Part shown: one piece after another, positions 36,127-45,614 of the stretch | How positions within the stretch are numbered: position 1 is the stretch's first letter | Layout of the letters: each line of letters opens with the position of its first letter | Source: Pyxicephalus adspersus | Lineage: Eukaryota; Chordata; Amphibia; Anura; Pyxicephalidae | DNA: 64,000 nucleotides | Direction of reading: 5' to 3' | Assembly (NCBI RefSeq): GCF_032062135.1 | Contig: NC_092858.1 | Coordinates: forward strand, 128,069,535 to 128,133,534 | Made by a program: the position numbers and the translations under genes | The notes under the pieces: generated by a model | Databases searched by the model: none | What the model saw: only the letters and a program-made list of their open reading frames with translations | What the model was told of the DNA's origin: nothing

Positions 36127-36682
36127 CCTCCCTAGCAGTTCATTTCTTTCTGGTTTTATATGTCAAAAAGCGGTACATTGTTTTTTATGAAGATTTATTT
36201 TACAGTATATTATAAATAATATGAGTATAATAAAGTTTGAATCACAAAATCATTTAAAAACAATAAATTGAATAAATTAAAAAAATCTATATATTAAAAA
36301 TAAAAACAATTTAATTTAAAAAAAAAATACATATTATAGTATTATACATACTGTAATGTTCTTGAAAACAATGTACTGCTTTTACACATAAAAATCCAAT
36401 GTATTGCATTCAATACAGTAATTGTTACAATATTATCAAATACAATAATTATTTTGTATTGAATGCAATACAATGGAGTTTGAATTTCCGGGAACTCCCC
36501 CGGTGACTCATCGGAGCAGAAGCAGGAAGAAGGAAGAAGACGCCGCGGGACCCCGGTGGAACAGGTAAGCGCTCTATTTACTAACTTTCCCTAGGTGTTC
36601 CAACCCCGAGAGTGACTCGGGGTTACCACTTGTAGCAACTTTTTTCTACCCCGAGTCACTCTCGGGTTTACCGCTAGAGAGG
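36127..36682. mobile_element. piggyBac-like MITE, copy B (556 bp, TTAA duplication)
   Basis: CCTCCCTAGCAG and the inverse of CCTCTCTAGCGG lie between TTAA at 36123-36126 and 36683-36686. The right part (about 36340-36682) is the reverse complement of the left part of copy C at 59271-59620, including CCCGGTGACTCATCGG-type and CGAGAGTGACTCGGGGT segments. The subterminal blocks can form a hairpin. Confidence 0.88.
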
Positions 36683-36985
36683 TTAAAGAAACCTGTGACA
36701 TTAAGAGCCACTTATTTGCCAGGGTAGATATATGTAGGTACCTGCACATATTTCCCTTTCTTTAAGCGTGCCCAAAGAACCCCAAAACCCATGCTTATTT
36801 GATATGTTTTTATATATATTGCCTTTTTATATAAAAATTGCACAGGCACAATCCAAAGCTGTCCCCACCAGTGCTTAATTTTTACTATAAGATATACTTA
36901 GTTACCTTAAACTGTGAACACATTGTGAATAAAGAGGAAAATTAATAAATAAATAGACAAACAAAACCCACGATGGTGCCATTCA

Positions 36986-37760
36986 TTCATCCTCCTTTTT
37001 AATGCTCTTCCAGGCCTTTACTGCAGCGGCTATCAGTTGCTGTTTGTTTGTGGGCCTTTCTGCCCTAAGTTTAGTCTTCAACAAGTGAAATGCATGCTCA
37101 ACAGGTGACTGACTTGTCCATTCAAGAACATTCCACTTCTTTGCTTGATTAAACTGCTGGGTTGCTTTGGCTGTATATTTTGGATCATTGTCCATCTGTA
37201 TTATAAAACACCTCCCAATCAATGTGACTGCATTCAGCAGTATGTCTCTGAACACCTCAGAATTCATTTGGCTGCTTCTGTCCTGTGTCACATCATGGAT
37301 AAACCCTAGTGTCCCAGTGCCACTGGCAGCCATGCACGGCCAAGTCATCACACTGCCTCCGCCATGTTTTACAGATGATGTAGTATGCTTTGGATCATGA
37401 GCTGTTCCACGCCTTCTCCATACATTCTGGTAAAGGTTGATCTTGGTTTCATCTGTCCAAAGAATTTTTTTCCAGAACAGTTTAGATATATTTGAGCAAA
37501 GTTCAATCTAGCCTTTATATTCTTGAGGCTTATGAGTGGCTTGTACCTTGCACCTTTTTGTAGACTTGAATATCGATATGCCTACCTCCTGGAGAGTGTT
37601 GTTCACTTGGTTGACTGTTGTAAAGGGGTTTCTCTTCACCATGGAAATGATTCTGCAATCATCCACCACTGTTGTATTACGTGTACATCTAGGTCTTTGG
37701 TAAGCTTATTCAGTTACTGAGTTCTATTCTTTGGATGCTTTTCTAAAGACAATAGAGTGT
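36986..37760 (-). pseudogene. Tc1/mariner-type transposase, degenerate
   Basis: On the minus strand the catalytic half reads MMTWPCMAASGTG, then FIIQMDNDPKYTAKATQQF and VLEWTSQSPVEH, the known Tc1 DDE blocks. Upstream (37380-37760) decayed frames still give KPLISLKN and QMKP-type motifs plus a GTAHDPKH-like block. The usual SPDLNPIEH is shortened to SPVEH, so only about 30 residues separate the second Asp from the Glu where DD34E is expected. With multiple stops upstream, it cannot encode a working enzyme. Inverted termini were not located. Confidence 0.85.
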
Positions 37761-38349
37761 GTGTCACAGGTGAATCAAAAAAATTAACACTCTTTAAGTT
37801 ATGGGAAGTGGGCAGATCCAAAACATGCACTAAATTTTTCATTGTGATTAATTGTTTTCCTCTAGTTGTCACTGAGAATTCATATTTAGTCATTATAATT
37901 TAAATGACATAAGATATTTTTTATCATCCCGGTGGTGTGGACTGTGACTGCATGAGCAAACAAATACTGCAGTTCAATTCAGCAAATAATAGGTTTACCA
38001 TCTTTGCATATAATTTCTTTGTTGAACATGTCTGGTTCCCATAATTTTCTGTAAATAAACTATGATATATTCAATATGAATAACAATTTAATAGTTACCG
38101 TCTAAAAGGATTTATGGTTTCCTATTTATAATAGCATAATTCACAATCTGTTTCATAAGGGTAAAGATTTTTATTTTAACTATGTGACTGTCAATTTTCA
38201 AGTCTCTATGGACTCAGCAGAAAATGAGCACTTTTTAAAATATGACAATGTTTATCTCAATGTGCTAGCTTTGTTAATTGAGCCTGATATGACAATTGAA
38301 ATTTTATTTTTTATGAAACAAACAGTTGTGGGTTAGAAAATATGATACA

Positions 38350-38402
38350 TTATTATTATTATTATTATTTATTATTATTAATATTATTATTATTATTATT
38401 GT
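38350..38402. repeat. (TTA)n microsatellite
   Basis: An imperfect TAT/ATT run of about 50 bp. Confidence 0.9.
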
Positions 38403-38651
38403 TAGACCAGGGTGAAAACTGTTTGTCTTCAAATCTCTTCTTTCTCTTCTGGAACCTATTTCCAGCCCTGTATTTCATATATACATACAGTATATACCGT
38501 ACATGTGGTGAAACCACCACCACAGGGACCACTATCCATAAACATATTGGTAAGGTAAATGTTCAAATTCAAGTGGTATTGCATATATATGCCTAATAAA
38601 GAATATTCACACTTAACCCTTTTATACCTTTTTATTTTGGCATTAATGCAA

Positions 38652-38854
38652 TGGGTCTGATTTATCAAAGCTCTCATCATTGAAGATGGGTGATCCTGCA
38701 AACCTGGAATGGATTCCTTAAGAGTCATTAGCTATTTGTTAGCAAATATTTTCAATCCTGGACGAGATCCATTTCAGGTTTACTGGATCACTCAGTTTCA
38801 CTGATGAAAGTGTATCCTTTTGAGCCTTGGAGAACTTTGATGAATCAGGCCCAA
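38652..38854. mobile_element. MITE with TGGGTCTGATTTATCAAAG termini
   Basis: The left end TGGGTCTGATTTATCAAAG and the right end CTTTGATGAATCAGGCCCA are inverted repeats flanked by AATG-type sequence. The central ATTTGTTAGCAAATA is self-complementary. The partial copy at 34641-34776 carries the central hairpin in the opposite sense. Confidence 0.7.
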
Positions 38855-39521
38855 TGACCTTCTAAACTGCTGGATTGCAAACCTTTTTTTTTTTTTACAA
38901 TTGTTTTATATACCTTCCCCATGATTATAAAAAACTGGTTTCTTGAGCTGATGATACAGCTCCTTTAGCCTATAGAATAGTTGATGTGGTGGTTGTCAGT
39001 AATAATTATGAATTTTTCCATAACTTCTTTTATTACAACTATATGCACCAGTGAAGCACAGCAGGGAATATCCACTGTCCCTGTGTACCAGGGGTCAGCT
39101 GCAAGCTTCCTGTTAGTGAGAGATGTTTTTTGTTATTAAGTGTTTAACTGTCTGGTTAGGCTTGTGTAGGAGGTAAATACTGAAAAACAGAAGTAAATAT
39201 ATTTTAATGCCAAAGTGATAATTCACAATGATATTTTGTTTTGCTACAGCCAGACAGTCAACTGATTAACTACAGAAATGTTATTTCACAATGACTTTGT
39301 TTTTCTGATTAGTCTACAAACTGCTGGATTATAAGGGTGTGAAAAAAGAGTTAGCTCAATAGAAATCAGTTAACCTAAAATTGATAACTTAAAGACTAGG
39401 CAAATGTCACCAAAGCACCAACAAAAACACACAAAATTGTATAGAGCAAGCAGCACTGAGGACCCAGGCAGTGCTGCAATTTATAACTTTTTTTTATTAC
39501 ATGTGGGAACATGGTATATAC

Positions 39522-39876
39522 CAGCGTTCGCCAATCGGTGGTCCGCGAGAAAATTTTGAGGGTCTGCGGCTCTGGCCAGCACACCCCCAAATGGGGTCAG
39601 GAGAAGGACCCCGCTGGGGGGACGCATCGGGCAGAGCTGTGGACCATTCCCCCGTGCAGTATCTAGGCTCAGGGAAGTGGGCAGGCTGTGTCCCTGAACA
39701 TAACCCGCCTCCCATTGTAGGCTCAGATCTGAGATGGGATAGTGGCGGGGTTATGTCATAATGATGTCACTCTGGGGGGTTTCTCCCTCTTTGAGTTACA
39801 ACCAGGTCCCCGCACATGCACGGTCAGAGCCGGTGATTTTAGTGGTCAGCGGAACCGAAAAGCTGGGTGACCACTG
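39522..39876. mobile_element. hAT-type MITE (355 bp), opposite orientation to 25739-26099
   Basis: It begins CAGCGTTCGCCAATCGGTGG and ends GGGTGACCACTG, with GTATATAC (39514-39521) and GTATAGAC (39877-39884) as an 8-bp duplication matching at 7 of 8. The interior GACCCCGCTGGGGGGACGC matches the core of the copy at 25739-26099. Confidence 0.8.
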
Positions 39877-39984
39877 GTATAGACAGAAAACAACATTATC
39901 TGTGGCTGACTACCTAAAAAGGTATTTTACTAAGAGCATTTTTTAAGATAAAATCTTTAATTCCATAGTTTAAAACTAACAGAC

Positions 39985-40055
39985 TAATGCGCAGTGCTAA
40001 TATGTTGGCACTATATACATCGTGTTTAATAATAATAAAAATAATAATAATGATA
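39985..40055 (+). repeat. CR1-type LINE 3'-end fragment
   Basis: GCGCAGTGCTAATATGTTGG, CACTATATACAT and an (AATAAT)n tail match the CR1-type end seen inverted at 18300. Confidence 0.6.
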
Positions 40056-40169
40056 ACTGACTCACAAATTAAACTTTTTTGGTGCTTTTTTTCCTTCATA
40101 CCCAAAGGCCCTTACATTGTAGATAACCCTGGTTTAGGAGTAGTGTTACTAATATTATGACTCCACTAA

Positions 40170-40499
40170 ACCTAATTTAAGGTTTAGGGTGTTTGTTGCA
40201 GAAAGGGCCAGGCAAAGTTCCTTCTGGAATAACTATTCTTACCTGCCTGATCCCTGGCCAGCTTCCAAATTTTGCTGAGCTGCACATGTGCATTTGTTGC
40301 CAGGGACACCTGGCAATCCCAGCCTCCCTTGCACATGTCAGGAATGAATGAACTCCTGGCAGAGTTACCAGCTGAGTTACTGGCTCAGCCAATCAAGACC
40401 ACCGAAGATCAGAATACTAACGAAAAAAAGAAGAGAAGATGGTGGCACCTGTGACGCAAAAGGGGCAGGGGAGTATCATTGGGTTTAGTTCCACTTTAA
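40170..40499. repeat. MITE-like repeat ending GTTCCACTTTAA
   Basis: TTAGTTCCACTTTAAA closes the element at 40499. CTTACCTGCCTGATC (about 40239) is shared with 15450. The left end is weak (TTTAAGGTTTAGGG near 40177). Confidence 0.45.
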
Positions 40500-41234
40500 A
40501 TGTGCTAATCCAGACCATATCTTTCTGTTAAAATTGTTAGTTGTTCTAATAACAAAAATACATCACAGTATTAACAGTTTTCATTATTTACAATACTTCC
40601 TATTCCCAGGCTACCCAAACAACCATGATAATATCCTTATATAGTTATCGTTTTTTTTTAGATTTGGAACAGTCTAGACTTAAGTGGGCAAAAAAAGGAA
40701 AATAACTTTATGGACTGAACTAGAATAATGCAAATTAATCCTATTTGGCCCAATATGAGATAACAATTGCACAATTGTGTCTAAATTATATACCCCCTTT
40801 TAAAATAACTATATACAGCATTATTACCTAGCATTTTTTTAGCGAGTTTGATTCGGTATTAAATATACATGTTAGGAATTAAATGGTAATAAAAGCAACA
40901 GCGTGCAAATATAATTTTTCATTTGAGAAATGAATGGAAAATGTTTAAGAAAAGCAAGAAATGTTACATATAGTACATAGGTGTAACTGCAACTTTATAA
41001 TAAAGTTACAAGTTATTGTACATGTACAATGTTCCACATTTTCCATCAAACCATTTTAGGCAAAATACTCAATAATATCTGAGACATATTTTTAGAATAA
41101 TCTAGAAAAAGATAAAAAAAAAAAAAAAGCAAATTTACTGTTAACGCACAACTTAAGGTGGTGCTATTTTTATCTGTTTGCCAAAATCCCTTTCTTGTTT
41201 CTCATAAACAAATGATCTTTCGGTGTGAAAACAC
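40500..41234. other. Intergenic, no gene recognised
   Basis: AT-rich with an A-run near 41115-41128. Confidence 0.5.
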
Positions 41235-41541
41235 TTCGGCTACGTACACACATGAGATGATTCTGTTTTCTGGCGTGTGTATAGCCCTTGTTGTTTGTCG
41301 TTCTGACGACCTTCTTTGCGGATCTACGGACAGCGAATGATGAATGATCGTAATGAAAGTAAAGGGTAGAGCACAGCGGGGTGCTGCTCCATCGTTCTTC
41401 CCCTCTCCATAGAGCAGAACGGTGCTGAATGTACAGCTCTTCTTTGTGCATCGTGCAGTTTTTTGTTGTTGTAAAGAATTATGCGAAAAGATTGCGAAAG
41501 ATTATTTCCATCGACAATAATTGCATGTGTGTACCCAGCCT
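41235..41541. mobile_element. Harbinger-like MITE (copy 2)
   Basis: GGCTACGTACACACATG opens and CATGTGTGTACCCAGCC closes the element; TTA follows on the right and TTC precedes on the left (a decayed 3-bp duplication). The family is shared with 57170-57482. Confidence 0.65.
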
Positions 41542-41764
41542 TACTGTTTTAGAACTTACAGCCAGCTCAGACCGTTCAGCCAGCTGGATGTGCCTCCCCT
41601 TACTTTAAAGGATAGGTAGCTTATCCAAGTATTTTCCCTTGTTCCATCATAGCCACTCTAGAGCCTGACAAACGGGATGTTCTTCCTCTTTCCCCTCTTC
41701 ATGCTGAATCTAACCAGAATAATTTGTAATAGTAGTTCCTTGAAACACATCCCACAATTATTTG

Positions 41765-41870
41765 TCTTAAACTCCCCTGAGGAAGCCACTAAGGCAAAAC
41801 TCGTCGGGATAAGGAGACCCATGGACTTTGTCTAAAGTGTTTCAAGACATTCAATTGCCTACTATATAAA
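41765..41870 (+). repeat. Dispersed repeat with GAAGCC...GGCAAAAC...GTCGGGA motif (copy 2)
   Basis: CCCCTGAGGAAGCCACTAAG, GCAAAACTCGTCGGGA and a later TTGCCTACTATATAAAG parallel the copy at 12700-12880. Confidence 0.45.
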
Positions 41871-43334
41871 GGAATCTGCTGTTTAGTCTAACATCCCAAA
41901 AAACTTCACAAGGAAGGAATGAAAGTCAAAAATTGTTTTGTGTTTTACACACATGATTTAAACTCCTTTGTAACTACTTACATTTTTGATAATATATATT
42001 GCCAGAAAAACCCCACTTCTTTGTTTACTCTATTTTATCACTTAGGAGGTGGCAATTCTAATATGCGCAGCAATAATAAGGAAGAGTAATCATAAACCCT
42101 ACCCTCTAGTTAATAGACAGTAAATTATCCAACAACAAAACAACATATTCTAAAGATCCTGAGACTGCGGGTACTAATATAACTCAATTCTTTCCCTAAT
42201 TTGCATACAGAGGCCTAGGCAGATCTCTTTTGTAGTATTCTGCAGTTTAGTTTGGTGTTGTAAATGTACTATAGTATTTGTACAAAGTGTTTGTCTTTGA
42301 GGTAGAGAAAACATAGATAATCTCTTCTGCTAGCAACTGCTGGTTATTTTGATTCCTGTGGTAGCATACAAAATCGATTGTCTGCCCTTTCTGTTATCTG
42401 ACAGGACAGGGATAGCTAAATTTAGAAAAATGTCAGACAAATCTTACATTCTTTTATCCCTGGAGTTTAATGTATTTTAACCTTTCTTATACCAAATACC
42501 TCACTCATTCCTCTGATAAATTTTGAAAAAGGAAATAAAAATCTAAATATCTTCTCTGTGTTGCCAATCAACAACCATTTACCAGACATAGCTATCAAGA
42601 TTTAATCCAGATAATGCAGAAGGTGATAACCCTCAAGCCAAAGTATAATATTCTATGCTAAGAACTGCAATAATAATTATATTACTACGCAATATGAAAT
42701 AAAAAATCCTTACTCTTGAGTACTTTGCAAGTGGGTTGGTGTGAAACGTTGCTAAACTCTTTTTTTAATGTCCTATCTTCATGTAACTGTGGAAGTAGAA
42801 AAAATGATTAAATTCTAACTAAAAAAGTCAACATTCTGAGAGTAAAATTTCTGTTTGTGCTTTCTGCAATTGTACTCTTTCAATTGGCTCTCTGTCACTT
42901 TGTGAAAGCTGCATCATAGAGCTGCAAGGATTCTGCAAAAATAATATAGTTCAATTAATTGTGTATGAGCGGTCTTCACTATATGAGTATTGACTGCATT
43001 TTTACATCCATAATAAATTTGCCTTTATTTTTGAAATTCACTTTTTTTGGTTTGAAAAATAGACAGTGATCAGTGACCTCTAGTGGCTAGGATTTTTCTT
43101 TTCAAATAAATAATTTAAAGCAGGCCACAAACATAAACATTCATGTCAGAGGCATATGTATGTATTGTAATGTACGCATGTAAAACAGTTCTTTTTTGTA
43201 GGAATTAAACACTTTTATTTGTAATACGGTCTTTTTTTTAACTAAATAAAATTGCTGCACACAATTTTGTTCTTTAAGGTTACTAAGGAAGTTCCTGACA
43301 ACCATGACATGGTTCAGGATCAGTCATGTACCTA
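41871..43334. other. Intergenic, no gene recognised
   Basis: AT-rich unique-looking sequence between the dispersed repeat and the uncharacterised transposon copy. Confidence 0.5.
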
Positions 43335-44828
43335 GTGAAATTTGAATACTTTATCAGTTTTTCTGAATCTGGGGTCCATCAAAGATTCCTGCTCTTAATT
43401 TTCCAGTACTTTATGTGTAGTGGAGGGAGAATGATTTATTCTTTGTCAACCATTGGCTCGTTAATGATGTTCGCTGCACCTTTTTTCATGTTTTCCTTTG
43501 GAGGCCATGTCACTTTTTTCAAGTGATCCTAGTTTGCTCTACTATCCACAAGCAGATGAAACATGGGTACTTTGTGTATCCACTTTGCTGTCCAAGTAGG
43601 AAGTTCACCATCTTTAAATCAACACATATGGACCATTGCTGTTCATGATAGCAAAACGTTTGTAAGACCATTTTGATATTTTCATATTCTTCTTTAAGGT
43701 TTGTTCAGTGACCAATTGGAATTGATGCATAGCAGTTGCAATTGTGCAGTAAAACAGATTTCAAACTTCGAGTGGAACTGTCTATGAAAAGCAGCCAGTC
43801 TTCTGCTCGGTATTCTGGTACTCCCATATGGGCTAGTAGTCCAGGGATGTTACAACAGTACAAAAACTCTCCATCTTCACTGAAATATGGTAGGAGTGTC
43901 ACCCCTCTTGTCCTATAAACTGTTATTTTAACTTCCGGTCTCAGACGGTTCTTTTCTATTAGCCTGTATGCTAAAAGTTCAGATTTCGTGTTTTGACAGA
44001 CTTAGGTCATGTATTAAATCATTGAGCTCTTCTTGGGAGAACTGCTGGTTTGATGAAACACTTCCTTCATATTCACTTCCACTGCTAACTCCTGGATTAC
44101 ACTCCAAACCCTGTATATCCTCCATGTCGGATACAGGAATATCAGGGAGTGTATTGAACACTGGTATGGGAACATCAGCACCATGCGGCACAGGTCGTCT
44201 TGCTGATTCCAAATCAGGGTACTCCCACTTGTTTTTCTTGTAATGATTGAAATCTTTACATTCACAGCACAATTATTCCAATCATTTTGATGATTTTTGG
44301 GCTCTCGTCATACCATAGGTACACCAAATTTAAAACTTTTCAGTTTTCCATTTTTTCCACTGACGTAGACACTCTACACAAGTTTTGCATACCATATGGG
44401 CAGCCCTATACTTATCTTGGTCCCCCAGTTTAATACTAAAACATGCAAGATATGCTTGTTTCACAAATTCTGTAATGTTTCTTCTTTTTTTTGCTGAGAA
44501 TATTCACCGCAAATTTAGCAAAATATATTAGGGTAATTTTAACAACTTCACCTTGAAGAACTCATATTTCTGTAAAAAAAGAAAATGTATGAATAAAAAG
44601 AAGGCAAATGAAAGTTTTATGAAAATAATGCTACATTTAATATTTAAAATGCAAATCATCTGTGTAAATAAAGATTGATAATAATATGCTGTGTTAACAT
44701 TTGTTGTTGGTAAATCGTCTATTCTGATTCCTGTATCACAAGAACTAGGGACAATTCAATGAAACTGATGTCATTTCTGGATTCAGCAGATCTGAAATAC
44801 TTGGCAAGTGAAAACATTTTTTTTATTG
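43335..44828 (-). mobile_element. Uncharacterised transposon family, fuller copy 2 with broken protein-coding region
   Basis: Minus-strand frames give, in order: an acidic segment with SQEELNDLIHDLSLSK (about 43985-44040), EDGEFLYCCNIPGLL and LFIDSSTRSLKSVLLHN followed by YASIPIGH (43705-43902), IILPPLHIK (about 43410-43436) and GIFDGPQI (43366-43389). These motifs belong to a repeat-borne protein found in many animal genomes and usually named only as uncharacterised; I recognise the motifs but cannot assign a transposon superfamily. Stops and frame changes separate the blocks, and the part between the last two appears deleted. No reverse transcriptase or Tc1-type DDE triad was seen. Confidence 0.6.
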
Positions 44829-44842
44829 AGCTGTTTAATTAT

Positions 44843-44858
44843 ATATATATATATATAA
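44843..44858. repeat. Short (TA)n run
   Basis: About eight TA units just beyond the transposon copy. Confidence 0.8.
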
Positions 44859-45149
44859 AATTATAAATTATTTTTAGTATATAGTATGTATAATACTGTC
44901 AGGGTCATTTTATGTAACACATATTTTCTGTATTTCCATGCAAACTGCCCAGTAAAAGTGTATGAGGTTTGGACTGGTCTGATTAGAGCACTGTAATGGA
45001 TGGTTTTCACTAGAATGAATAAAAGGGCTAAAAAAGAAGCTGACAGCCCTGTCATGCCTGTGCCCATCACTGTACACTGTCGTCACGCTGACACATGAGA
45101 GCTGTGACTGAGCTATGTGAATAGCAGCAGCTGTTGCCTGCTTTCCCCT

Positions 45150-45429
45150 GCCAATGATTAAGGCAGCTGCTGACAAGCTTTGGTGGACACGCATGCGCAA
45201 TGCTAGCCTGGTGTCTCTTCCGGTTTAGCCCCTTCCCCCGCAGCCGCTGCTGCATTCCCTTCCGGTGTGAGAAGGAGGAGGCCGCCTGTGGGGCCCTGGG
45301 TTCGCACGCATTTGCTTTCTCTTCTACCCGAAATTACGCTGCGGGTAAAGGGGGTCTTTTCTTTAGCCTCATGCCTTCTCCTGAGGAGCCGCAGTGTCTC
45401 TGAGCCAAAGCTTGTGACTCCCGGGCAGA
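45150..45429 (+). promoter_or_regulatory. MED14: MED14 promoter and 5' UTR region (CpG-rich, NRF1-like and ETS-like sites)
   Basis: CpG dinucleotides become abundant from about 45185 to 45560 in an otherwise CpG-poor window. Visible sites: CCAAT at 45151-45155, ACGCATGCGCAA at 45189-45200 (NRF1-like palindrome), and CTTCCGG at 45217-45223 and 45259-45265 (ETS-like). No TATA box is seen. This arrangement is typical of broadly expressed housekeeping promoters. The transcription start is not determined. ATGs at 45200 and 45267 open short frames before or overlapping the MED14 start, so the 5' UTR may hold upstream ORFs if transcription begins that far up. Confidence 0.75.
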
Positions 45430-45614
45430 ATGCCTCCTGTACAACTAGAGAGCAATCAGCTGGTGGTGACTGGGGGTCCCACCACTGCCCCTCAGCCTCC
45501 TCCCCCGGGGGCAGTAGTCGCCTCAGCTTCTGCTAGTCATGGCTACCGCCTCAGTACACTGATCGACTACTTACTACAGAGGACCTACCAAGAGATCAAC
45601 GTGCTGGCTGATCT
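45430..45614 (+). CDS. MED14: MED14 exon 1 (coding part)
   Basis: Encodes residues 1-61 plus two bases of codon 62. The Kozak context is AGAATGC (A at -3). The exon contains the Pro/Ala/Ser-rich N-terminus followed by [16 protein letters not shown]. The donor is CT|GTAAGT. If intron 1 were retained, the frame would stop at once, because the base after the junction forms CTG TAA. Confidence 0.96.

Noticed and set aside
43968..44243. Plus-strand frame over the uncharacterised transposon
   Set aside because: The minus strand carries the conserved motifs; the plus frame has none.
45267..45536. 89-codon frame overlapping MED14 exon 1
   Set aside because: It is out of frame with MED14 and has no family match; noted only as a possible upstream/overlapping ORF.
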